Virus record (IMG/VR): IMGVR_UViG_3300025853_010767
Span: 1-20,465 of that record
Length of the DNA stretch: 20,465 nt
Origin: a virus
Strand: one strand, 5' to 3'
Part shown: piece after piece, positions 1-5,771 of the stretch
Numbering within the stretch: position 1 is the first letter of the stretch
Layout of the letters: each line of letters begins with the position of its first letter
Translations under genes and position numbers: made by a program
Notes under the pieces: generated by a model
Told to the model about the DNA's origin: nothing
Seen by the model: only the letters and a program-made list of their open reading frames with translations
The model's database searches: none

Positions 1-44
1 CCCCCTCTACTTTGTGGGATTTTATGATGAGTGTACAATTTCAT
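1..44 (-). CDS. possible start of a downstream gene, cut by the window edge
   Basis: An ATG at 44-42 opens a frame of 14 codons (MKLYTHHKIPQSRG) that is still open at base 1. It begins 16 bases after the nrdA stop on the same strand, the spacing expected of the next gene in the operon. No clear Shine-Dalgarno sequence precedes it, and 14 residues are too few to recognise a family. It could equally be a chance open frame. Confidence 0.22.
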   Translation of the reverse strand, partial: MKLYTHHKIPQSRG

Positions 45-60
45 ACTCTATTTTAAACGA

Positions 61-1968
61 TTATCCTTCACATGCGGCGCACTCGCTGTACTTAGTTTCT
101 CCACCTGTTAGCTTCTTTGCGAGTTCTGTATAGCCTCCGACGTATTGGCCATCAAGCCAAATCTGAGGAACAGTCTTATAAGGGAAGTCCTCAACATCTT
201 CGCGCTTAACTTCTTTATATGAGATACCCTGTGAGCTAAGAAGAGCTTTGGCTCTTACGCAATAAGGGCAGTCATCTTTGGTAATAATTTTAACTCGTTG
301 TTCAGTTGCCTTAGGAGCAGACTTCTTAACAAGTAAAGAAGAGCTCTTCAGGTAGTAGAGGCTCTTGAGGCCCATCTTCCATGCGCTGAGATGGAGTTTG
401 AAGATATACTCAGGAGAGGCCTCAGGGTCTACAAAGAGATTGAGAGATTGGCCTTGGCAAACATATGGTTGGCGATCTGCGGCTTGTTTGATAAGCTCAA
501 ACTGATCGATTTCTCTTGCAGTTTTAAAAATGTCCTTCTGTTCTTGAGTAAGAAAGTTCAAGTGCTGGACAGAGCCTCTCATTTCTAGAATGCTTTCCCA
601 TACATCCTCGTTGTTCTTATCGATGCTCTCAAGCAGTTCTTGAAGGTACGGGTTCTTACGAACGAAGGTGCCCTTAGCTTGCTTGGCCACATAAAAATTG
701 GCATCTTGCGGCTCCACGCCCTGGCTAACTGCTCCAGAGATCACAGAATTAGACCGAGTCGGCGCAATAGCGATCAAATGGGTGTGTCGCATTTCGTTGC
801 CTTTACACCACTCAGGCTCACCGTACTCTTTAGCCATCTGCCTCGAGGCTTTCTCTGCGTTTTCTTTGATAAACTTATGACATTCAATATTAAGCTTACG
901 AGCCTCTTCTGATTTAAAAGCATAGCCACGACTCTGATACAAGGCATGCAAACCCATTGTACCAATGCCTAACGCCCTTGATTTCCTAGCAAAACGTACA
1001 CTTCTGCCCATTGATGGCAAACGATCGCCTTTATGGCAAAACTCCTCCACAACGGCGTCGAGTAGGTAGGTTGTGAGTTCGGGCACAGTCTTGCCTGTGT
1101 TCTTACCCTTCCAGTTCTTCCACTCATCAAACTTAGCCAGGTTCAGAGAACTCAAGACGCAAACAAAAGAATGGGACTCATCAGTATGCAAGAAGATCTC
1201 GGAGCAGAGATTAGAGGTAGAGACTTTAAGCCCTCTCTGGTTATAACACTCAGGGTTTTGACGATTGGCGTTGTCGATATAAACAATATAAGGAGACCCG
1301 CTAACCATGCGGATTTTTAGTACCTCGCCAAAGAGTTTCTGCTTTTCTACATCTCCAGCAAGCATCGAGTTAATAAACTCGTCGTCAACAGTAACTGCTA
1401 CATTGCTATCAATAAAGCTACGAGGGTCACCTTGAGAATGATCTTTTGAGCGAAGGAGTTCAGGTAGATCTGGGTGAGTGATGGGCATATAGATAGCAAA
1501 ACTACCCCGTCTTACACCACCTTGACTTACTACACTTGCTGCCAGGTCGTATTGTTGAGCCCACGGCACCACACCAGTGCTTTTTCCCCCGGCCGTGATG
1601 GGAGAACCAGCGGGACGAATGTCACCAAAATATACTCCAACTCCTCCGCCGTTTTTGGACAGTGCAGCTACCTCCTTCAAATGTGAGTAGATAGACTGCA
1701 CAGAATCAGATAGATGAACAGAATAGCAAGAGATGGGGAGACCACGAGGAGTGCCGAAATTAGCAGCAACAGGTGTTGCGAGTCCAATGTACCCATTCCA
1801 AAGAGCCTCAACTAGATCTTCTGCAATGTCATCTCTTTTTAAAATCCTAGCCGCGTTGTTTGCAACTCTTTCCCACATGCCTCGTGGGGTTTCGGCTTGC
1901 CAAAGATAGCCGCGTGACAGCGTATCAACGGCTTCCTGGCTCATCCATTCAGGAACCTGTAGCGTCAT
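61..1968 (-). CDS. nrdA: class I ribonucleotide reductase large subunit with internal glutaredoxin domain
   Basis: This is the catalytic alpha subunit that reduces ribonucleotides to deoxyribonucleotides with NrdB. Residue numbers are from the ATG at 1968 (635 aa). The longer frame from the TTG at 1974 adds only two residues and is less likely. Seen: active-site Cys81, the N253-x-C255-x-E257 motif, Cys270 (partner of Cys81), and the radical-transfer pair Tyr538-Tyr539. The RNR core is only about 545 aa and starts close to the catalytic barrel, so the N-terminal ATP-cone that gives dATP feedback inhibition in E. coli NrdA is absent. At about 558-623 there is a complete glutaredoxin fold with CPYC (567-570), the cis-Pro motif TVP (599-601) and a GGYTEL segment. 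A short tail then ends in C630-x2-C633, which corresponds to the redox-shuttle cysteines at the C-terminus of NrdA. The gene is last of the recognised genes in a minus-strand nrd group. No good Shine-Dalgarno sequence is visible. Confidence 0.95.
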   Translation of the reverse strand: MTLQVPEWMSQEAVDTLSRGYLWQAETPRGMWERVANNAARILKRDDIAEDLVEALWNGYIGLATPVAANFGTPRGLPISCYSVHLSDSVQSIYSHLKEVAALSKNGGGVGVYFGDIRPAGSPITAGGKSTGVVPWAQQYDLAASVVSQGGVRRGSFAIYMPITHPDLPELLRSKDHSQGDPRSFIDSNVAVTVDDEFINSMLAGDVEKQKLFGEVLKIRMVSGSPYIVYIDNANRQNPECYNQRGLKVSTSNLCSEIFLHTDESHSFVCVLSSLNLAKFDEWKNWKGKNTGKTVPELTTYLLDAVVEEFCHKGDRLPSMGRSVRFARKSRALGIGTMGLHALYQSRGYAFKSEEARKLNIECHKFIKENAEKASRQMAKEYGEPEWCKGNEMRHTHLIAIAPTRSNSVISGAVSQGVEPQDANFYVAKQAKGTFVRKNPYLQELLESIDKNNEDVWESILEMRGSVQHLNFLTQEQKDIFKTAREIDQFELIKQAADRQPYVCQGQSLNLFVDPEASPEYIFKLHLSAWKMGLKSLYYLKSSSLLVKKSAPKATEQRVKIITKDDCPYCVRAKALLSSQGISYKEVKREDVEDFPYKTVPQIWLDGQYVGGYTELAKKLTGGETKYSECAACEG

Positions 1969-1989
1969 ATTCAAAGTGATTCGTAGTCT

Positions 1990-1998
1990 ATTATATCA
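1990..1998 (-). promoter_or_regulatory. possible extended -10 promoter for nrdA
   Basis: On the minus strand the bases read TGATATAAT, a full TGnTATAAT extended -10 element, identical over nine bases to the one in the strong promoter at 5772-5800. No convincing -35 lies 16-18 bp upstream. Predicted start would be near 1983, leaving a 5' leader of about 15 bases before the nrdA ATG. It lies just after the HNH gene and a hairpin, so it could let nrdA be transcribed independently. Confidence 0.4.
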
Positions 1999-2024
1999 AA
2001 AATTTTCTATCTTTAATCGATAGA
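1998..2024 (-). terminator. weak hairpin after the HNH gene, possible terminator
   Basis: The minus strand forms a 6-bp stem TCTATC/GATAGA with a 7-base loop, followed within three bases by TTTTT. It sits five bases after the HNH stop. The stem is AT-rich and short, so termination would be inefficient; it may instead be an mRNA-end stabiliser or part of a regulatory site. Confidence 0.35.
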
Positions 2025-2028
2025 GTTA

Positions 2029-2391
2029 TTATTTGTCGATCAATCCGTCGTCGTAGGCGTCTTGAGTATTTTGCTTCCTCGTACCCCACTTCAAATTAGA
2101 GATCTTGTTGTCCTGTCCGTTGTTGTTTTTGTGCATGATAACGGGGTTGCCAGAAGGCTTAGGAGGGCCGAAGAGCTCCATGACCATGGCATGGACTTTA
2201 GGCGCTTCTCTCTTACCATTGTAGGTTAGGTTGACCCTGTAATGGCCTCGGTCGTCGTCACGGAGGGCGCGGATTTCTCCATCGCGCTTCACTCTGCCTT
2301 TATTACTTACGTAATATGGCGACTTCTTCCATTGTTTCCACTCTTCTCCAAAGTCAGACCAGCCGTCTGGTACTTGATAGTTGTTGCTCAT
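2029..2391 (-). CDS. free-standing HNH homing endonuclease with NUMOD4-like domain
   Basis: The 120-aa protein has an N-terminal NUMOD4-like segment (about 18-35: W..SPYYVSNKGRVKR, the usual W...Y.VSN.GRV pattern). An HNH_3-type nuclease core follows: H67 in VHAMVMELFG, H87, then NN..DN..SNLKWGT...N over 89-109. Such enzymes cut phage DNA at a specific site and spread their own gene by repair. It stands alone between nrdB and nrdA, the same intergenic niche used by homing endonucleases such as mobE in T4-type phages. Its start overlaps the 3' end of a 48-aa ORF by 38 bp, which suggests insertion into or beside that small gene. No Shine-Dalgarno sequence is visible, so translation may be coupled or low. 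The nuclease residues look intact. Confidence 0.88.
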   Translation of the reverse strand: MSNNYQVPDGWSDFGEEWKQWKKSPYYVSNKGRVKRDGEIRALRDDDRGHYRVNLTYNGKREAPKVHAMVMELFGPPKPSGNPVIMHKNNNGQDNKISNLKWGTRKQNTQDAYDDGLIDK

Positions 2392-2500
2392 TTCTATGTT
2401 TTTCTAAATATACGTCTGATCTAGGATCAGTGATTAAATATAAAGCGCCGGTGGCCTGCTTAAGTAGCTCTTTGTTTACCTCAGGAGTCCTTGGTTTCAT
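2354..2500 (-). CDS. small 48-aa ORF, overlaps the HNH gene start
   Basis: An ATG at 2500-2498 opens a 48-aa frame starting MKPRTPEVNKELLKQATGAL and ending at TGA 2356-2354. It is preceded by AGG four bases before the ATG, a weak ribosome site. It overlaps the 48-aa ORF following nrdB by 20 bp and the HNH ORF by 38 bp, each in a different frame. The first 38 residues look protein-like (mixed charged and hydrophobic). The last ten or so are the HNH start read in another frame, so the original C-terminus may have been replaced when the HNH gene arrived. Function unknown. Confidence 0.5.
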   Translation of the reverse strand: MKPRTPEVNKELLKQATGALYLITDPRSDVYLEKHRNEQQLSSTRRLV

Positions 2501-2627
2501 TATACCTAGCTCTGTTAATTAAATAAAAGTCTTCTGCCGTTTCCCCATCAGTAAAATGATGGGCACGGTCGTCAAACTCAACTGTCCACTTTTTGATTTT
2601 TGGGTCGTAGTAGGGTTTTTTAATCAT
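2481..2627 (-). CDS. small 48-aa ORF coupled to nrdB
   Basis: The ATG at 2627-2625 overlaps the nrdB stop as ATGA, the classic signal for translational coupling. The frame gives 48 residues beginning MIKKPYYDPKIKKWTVEFDD and ends at TGA 2483-2481. The composition (aromatic and charged residues, a probable pair of beta strands KKWTVEFDD...HHFTDGETAEDFY) looks like a real small protein and not random translation. I do not recognise the family. The position suggests co-expression with the reductase. Confidence 0.6.
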   Translation of the reverse strand: MIKKPYYDPKIKKWTVEFDDRAHHFTDGETAEDFYLINRARYNETKDS

Positions 2628-3619
2628 ACAAGAGAAAGTTCTAAAGATGTTAAATCTACCGACATAAAATCTTGAGAAATCTTTGAGGTATAGTTAGATC
2701 CGTCTTTTGATTGAGCAAAGAAGTCATGGCTACTTGCTCCTCTAATTGTTGGATCAAACCATGCGGCAATAGACTTCGCTTTTGAGAGTTCCTCGGTAGA
2801 GAGTTTGAAAATTTGATCTAGTCCGAGTTGAAGCAGGCGTTCGTTTGCACGATTCCTTATGTAAGCCTTCAACTCTTGGGCATCGATAGTGGTTAGTTTG
2901 TAACCATTAAAGATATTATCAATGAATTTCTCTTCGTTATCAACCACGAGGCGAAATCCTTTGTACACTCCTTCACGCTCTTCGTCAGTTAGCCCAGTTT
3001 CCTCTACTAACTTGCGGAATAATTTACATCCGGCTTCAGAGTGAATTTGTTCGTCAATGGCAGACCAAGAAATAATCTGGCTCAAACCCTTATAACGTCC
3101 GTCCTTATTGAAGCTCAAGAGTACCGAAAAAGAGCTAAATAGACTTACCCCTTCTCCTGCACCAGAAAATACCCCTAAAGACACTTTATCAGAGTAAGTA
3201 TCAAAGAAAGTCTCTACCTTTTTACGGGCCACTTCGTCGTTGATGAACTCATCGTACTCATCGAGGCCGAGAATATCGTTAAGGTAAGAGTACGCTCCAG
3301 CGTGGATTGTCTCAAAGAAACTAAATGCTCGGGCCATTGCTTGGATCTCAGGCTTAGGGAAGATAGAACAAACTTTATCAGCCCAATAACAACCAATGCC
3401 AAGCTCTGCGCTAACAAACCCCTTAAGAATCCCTGCAATTACATTGCGTTCTTCTGGAGTGGAGTTGAACTGCCAGTCACGGAGATCTGACTCCATGGCA
3501 ACTTCTTGATGGCGCCATACGCTAGCAACTGCTTTCTCATAGTACTCATAGAACTCTGGAAAATCAAACCCTCCATCTTTCTTGAAGAGCATAGGATCAT
3601 GATTAAGAATACTGGTCAT
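2624..3619 (-). CDS. nrdB: class I ribonucleotide reductase small (radical-generating) subunit
   Basis: This is the beta subunit that houses the dimetal site and passes a radical to NrdA. I chose the ATG at 3619 (331 aa, MTSILNHDPM), which follows the phosphatase stop by one base. The longer frame to 3703 adds 28 residues inside that gene and is unlikely. By hand alignment to E. coli NrdB the metal ligands are E72, E103, H106, E156, E190 and H193. The Tyr equivalent to Y122 is Y110 in FETIHAGAY. The radical pathway residues W35, D189 and the C-terminal Y310 are also present. The first ligand is Glu where E. coli has Asp84, a change known from class Ic and Id enzymes. Because a Tyr is kept at position 110, Id (Mn2) is the closer fit, but this is inference. 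nrdA lies downstream, separated by two tiny ORFs and an HNH gene. Confidence 0.95.
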   Translation of the reverse strand: MTSILNHDPMLFKKDGGFDFPEFYEYYEKAVASVWRHQEVAMESDLRDWQFNSTPEERNVIAGILKGFVSAELGIGCYWADKVCSIFPKPEIQAMARAFSFFETIHAGAYSYLNDILGLDEYDEFINDEVARKKVETFFDTYSDKVSLGVFSGAGEGVSLFSSFSVLLSFNKDGRYKGLSQIISWSAIDEQIHSEAGCKLFRKLVEETGLTDEEREGVYKGFRLVVDNEEKFIDNIFNGYKLTTIDAQELKAYIRNRANERLLQLGLDQIFKLSTEELSKAKSIAAWFDPTIRGASSHDFFAQSKDGSNYTSKISQDFMSVDLTSLELSLV

Positions 3620-3620
3620 T

Positions 3621-4355
3621 TCAATTATCGTAAATAGTAATTTCGTGTTGAAGAGCGTTATATACTCCGATTGTACCGTCAGTCTTATGTCCACCTGGAT
3701 CATTGACTACACAGTTATTAGTAACAATTACTTGTTCCCAGTGACCTGCACATAAAACGTGGTTATCAACTGCGCCTCGTTTCTGAGGATTTTTCCAGAA
3801 ACCGATGTATTTGCTATATTTCTTTCCCTGATATAGCCAGCTAGTTTTAATACCTCTAAGAGTACGATTAATATCGTCTGGAGATAGAGACGATGGATCT
3901 TTGTAGTTTAACTTGCGATCATGAAATGCATGCGCAATGTGATAGTTTTTTCCGTTATCCAAGGTATAGCTAACTCCTAGAGGTCTAGAGTCTAGCCACT
4001 CTATCATGTTTTTTCTGTATTCTTCATCGAGTTGATCAAGCTCTGCAATAGTATGCTTGAAGCCCATAATACTCTTCCTGACCTTTCTTCTTTCGAGGTA
4101 ATGATCACAAAGGTTTTCGGAGTGATTTGAATGGACTAGAGTGGCATAGCCTTCGTCGCAGAGCTGACGAACTAGTTTGTAAATTTTTTCGAAGCTACAT
4201 TGGTCTTGGTATGACTTATCTCGGCAGTCATTTAGATCTCCGAGAAACACAAGATGAGCTCCGTTGTTAAGCTGAGGTGTAAGCTTCTCAATGAGCCGGG
4301 GAAGAGCATCGTCACGGGAATGGATGTCTGAAATCAGAAGGATGTTTTCCGGCAT
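3621..4355 (-). CDS. calcineurin-like metallophosphatase
   Basis: The 244-aa protein carries the metallophosphoesterase signature set in order: D10-x-H12 (SDIHS), GD40-xx-D43 (LGDLND), N77-H78 (HSNHSE in place of the usual GNHE/D), a His-rich segment H139/H142/H145 (HIAHAFHD), and GH205 (AGHWEQ). These bind the two metals and activate water for phosphate-ester hydrolysis. Size and motif layout resemble lambda-type Ser/Thr phosphatases and dinucleotide (Ap4A-type) hydrolases; the substrate cannot be told from sequence. It is one base upstream of nrdB, so the two are co-translated or at least co-transcribed, hinting at a role in nucleotide metabolism or in regulating host or phage enzymes. No Shine-Dalgarno sequence is seen; a small hairpin lies 13-29 bases before the ATG. 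Confidence 0.85.
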   Translation of the reverse strand: MPENILLISDIHSRDDALPRLIEKLTPQLNNGAHLVFLGDLNDCRDKSYQDQCSFEKIYKLVRQLCDEGYATLVHSNHSENLCDHYLERRKVRKSIMGFKHTIAELDQLDEEYRKNMIEWLDSRPLGVSYTLDNGKNYHIAHAFHDRKLNYKDPSSLSPDDINRTLRGIKTSWLYQGKKYSKYIGFWKNPQKRGAVDNHVLCAGHWEQVIVTNNCVVNDPGGHKTDGTIGVYNALQHEITIYDN

Positions 4356-4367
4356 TAGAGACAGGTA

Positions 4368-4384
4368 GATAGAGTTATTCTATC
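4368..4384 (-). promoter_or_regulatory. small hairpin in the phosphatase leader sharing a 12-base motif with the nrdA leader
   Basis: The minus strand reads GATAGA-ATAAC-TCTATC, a 6-bp stem with a 5-base loop, 13 bases before the phosphatase ATG. The 12 bases AATAACTCTATC recur exactly upstream of nrdA (2019-2030). It may be an RNA element or operator; the function is unknown. Confidence 0.35.
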
Positions 4385-4410
4385 ACGGTCAGCCCAGGAT
4401 GTACATGGCT

Positions 4411-4593
4411 TTAGCCACCGTAAGAACTGACATCTGGCTTATCAGACTTAGCAGCTCCGTATTTGCCATCTGGGTCTACGTACTGAGAATGATATTCATC
4501 TTCGCCAGTCTGTGGCCCTGGTTCTACTTTCTCTACGTTTTCTTCGGAGTAAGTGTTCCAACCTTCTGGAACTACTAAGTCTTTTTCTTTCAT
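4411..4593 (-). CDS. 60-aa acidic hypothetical protein
   Basis: The frame encodes a 60-residue, acidic, Gly/Asp/Glu/Pro-rich, hydrophilic protein with no membrane segment or cysteine, and probably disordered. It starts MKEKDLVVPEGWNTYSEENV and ends in DVSSYGG. The N-terminal pattern V-P-[DE]-G-W-x-x-[FY]-x-E-E is shared with the start of the nearby HNH protein. It lies between a strong upstream terminator hairpin (4625-4656) and the metallophosphatase (55 bases further on), so it may head the nrd transcript. The family is not recognised. Coding is plausible from its compact context and biased composition, but not proven. Confidence 0.55.
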   Translation of the reverse strand: MKEKDLVVPEGWNTYSEENVEKVEPGPQTGEDEYHSQYVDPDGKYGAAKSDKPDVSSYGG

Positions 4594-4624
4594 GTTTTAT
4601 TTTGTGCGGTAACTTGCCTTTAAA

Positions 4625-4656
4625 CAAAAAAATCCCCGTAACATTAGTTACAGGGA
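4625..4656 (-). terminator. rho-independent terminator or attenuator
   Basis: The minus strand forms a 9-10 bp stem (CCCTGTAAC / GTTACGGGG, one G-U pair) around a TAAT loop, followed directly by A and seven Ts. It is a textbook intrinsic terminator. It lies 32 bases upstream of the 60-aa ORF and a second terminator precedes it, so read-through here would control the nrd group. Confidence 0.85.
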
Positions 4657-4731
4657 CTCTTAATCATTCCGCGCACCCTCTCAGGACATCTTTACTCCTC
4701 ATACGAGTAGTATACATAGTGTGTTTTATTC

Positions 4732-4763
4732 ATAAAAATAAAGACCCTCCGTAGAGAGTCTTT
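4732..4763 (-). terminator. rho-independent terminator after the SSB-like gene
   Basis: The minus strand folds into a 10-bp stem AAAGACTCTC / GAGGGTCTTT (one G-U pair) closed by a UACG loop on a C-G pair, the extra-stable UNCG type, followed by ATTTTTAT. It begins 24 bases after the stop of the 307-aa gene and would end its strong-promoter transcript. Confidence 0.85.
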
Positions 4764-4787
4764 AAACTTAGAAGACTAAATTTAGTT

Positions 4788-5711
4788 CTAAAAATCCAAA
4801 TTTAAGTCCTCGTCAGAGCTTTCTTGCTGTGCAAGGAGCAGAGTCGAGCGGATACGAATACGACCGTTATCCATTTCTTCTTTGCTACGCAGAGTCAAGG
4901 TAGCAGGCTTATCTGGAGTGATCTCAGGCTTAGTTGCCAAGAGAGGACGGATGGAGCTATGAGCCCATGCGCCTGCAATGTTACCCTCTTCTGGAGTATT
5001 GTTGATCAAGATGCGATAAGTCAAACCATACGAAGTCTTACAAGGATAATATCCAATAACCTCATAAGGAGTGTTGAGTTCGAGTTCGCGAAAGTCAACT
5101 TCATCGGTGGCTTCGATACGGGTTCCACCACCACCTTTAGGGGTGACTTTTTGAAGTAGAGCAACAATATCAGCAGGCTTCTTTTTAAGAAGAGCGTTCA
5201 TTGCCTTAGGCTCAACAGGGTTTTCCCAATCGGTAAACCGAACAGCAACAGGGAGAACAGTTTGGCCGCCTTCGACGTCTACCGCCATGAAGAGCGCCGC
5301 ATCCTCGCCTCGTCCAGAGAAATTATAGGAACCAAATTCGGCCTCAATCTCTCGTCCGTTTGAGGTCTTGAAACCACCATTTACAACTTGAAGAGGAATG
5401 AATCGAGGGCCCCACTGAACATAGAGTTCGCCTTCTTTAGTGCCTTCAACGCCTTCAGCGCCAACCTTGAGAACAGGGCCGAAGAGGCGAAAATAAATGC
5501 TATCACGGGATTTGATGAGGAAAGTATTTTCATCAAGAGGAAGTTCCTCAGTGGTCAGATACTGGAAGACAGTATCGAGATCCTTACGCATTCCTTTAGG
5601 AAGGTTAGCGTTAGGAAGAGAAGTGTACTCACTAGTATACTCACGACCTGCAAGGGGAGCCAAAGCAGGGGCGTTAGTAGAAATGTCGACAGTATTAATA
5701 GTGAAAGACAT
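4788..5711 (-). CDS. 307-aa protein with SSB-like acidic C-terminal tail, probable ssDNA-binding or replication protein
   Basis: I do not recognise the family with certainty. The last residues are ESSDEDLNLDF, an acidic stretch ending in an aromatic residue, the arrangement used by bacterial SSB (DDDIPF) and similar proteins to recruit partners. Residues 206-260 (about FRELELNTPYEVIGYYPC...YGLTYRIL...GAWAHSSIRPLL) have the strand-turn pattern of an OB fold that binds nucleic acid. A GGGG linker at 193-196 divides the N-terminal part (1-190) from it. There is no zinc finger of the T4 gp32 type. It is a single-gene transcription unit with a consensus sigma70 promoter, a good ribosome site (AAAGGAA six bases before the ATG) and its own terminator, fitting an abundant, early-expressed protein. 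It lies upstream of the nrd genes. The SSB role is inference. Confidence 0.75.
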   Translation of the reverse strand: MSFTINTVDISTNAPALAPLAGREYTSEYTSLPNANLPKGMRKDLDTVFQYLTTEELPLDENTFLIKSRDSIYFRLFGPVLKVGAEGVEGTKEGELYVQWGPRFIPLQVVNGGFKTSNGREIEAEFGSYNFSGRGEDAALFMAVDVEGGQTVLPVAVRFTDWENPVEPKAMNALLKKKPADIVALLQKVTPKGGGGTRIEATDEVDFRELELNTPYEVIGYYPCKTSYGLTYRILINNTPEEGNIAGAWAHSSIRPLLATKPEITPDKPATLTLRSKEEMDNGRIRIRSTLLLAQQESSDEDLNLDF

Positions 5712-5717
5712 GTTAAG

Positions 5718-5724
5718 TTCCTTT
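5718..5724 (-). promoter_or_regulatory. Shine-Dalgarno site of the SSB-like gene
   Basis: AAAGGAA lies six bases before the ATG at 5711. It is one of the few good ribosome sites in the minus block, where most genes lack one, and it fixes the start. Confidence 0.75.
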
Positions 5725-5745
5725 AAGTAAGTGTGTCCTTTGGAG

Positions 5746-5759
5746 TAAGATCTCTCTTA
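5746..5759 (-). promoter_or_regulatory. small 5'-leader hairpin
   Basis: TAAGA-GAGA-TCTTA forms a 5-bp stem with a GNRA-type GAGA loop, starting about six bases after the predicted transcription start of the SSB-like gene. Hairpins near a 5' end can slow mRNA decay; that role is inferred. Confidence 0.35.
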
Positions 5760-5771
5760 GCTCACTTAGAA

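Larger units (their letters stand above)
4594..4787 (-). other. 194-bp hairpin-rich intergenic region
   Basis: No ORF of ordinary size is present. On the minus strand it holds, in order: a 12-bp perfect palindrome ACTAAATTTAGT (4775-4786) just after the upstream stop; a terminator hairpin with a C(UACG)G loop (4732-4763); a 13-codon Tyr-rich mini-frame MNKTHYVYYSYEE (4732-4691 including its stop), which overlaps the terminator's tail; a TATACT box; and a second terminator (4625-4656). The stretch between the two terminators (about 75 bp) could be a small RNA or a leader; neither can be proved from sequence. Confidence 0.5.

Noticed and set aside
1969-1974. TTG start adding two residues to NrdA
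   Set aside because: An ATG lies two codons further in and neither has a ribosome site, so the ATG is the simpler start.
3620-3703. 28-residue N-terminal extension of NrdB
   Set aside because: It would overlap the metallophosphatase by over 80 bp. The ATG at 3619, one base after that stop, starts the normal NrdB-like sequence.
4691-4732. 13-codon Tyr-rich frame as a confirmed gene
   Set aside because: Its only ribosome-like site (GGAGGG) is locked in the terminator stem and such short frames arise by chance. It is noted under the hairpin-rich region but not called as a CDS.
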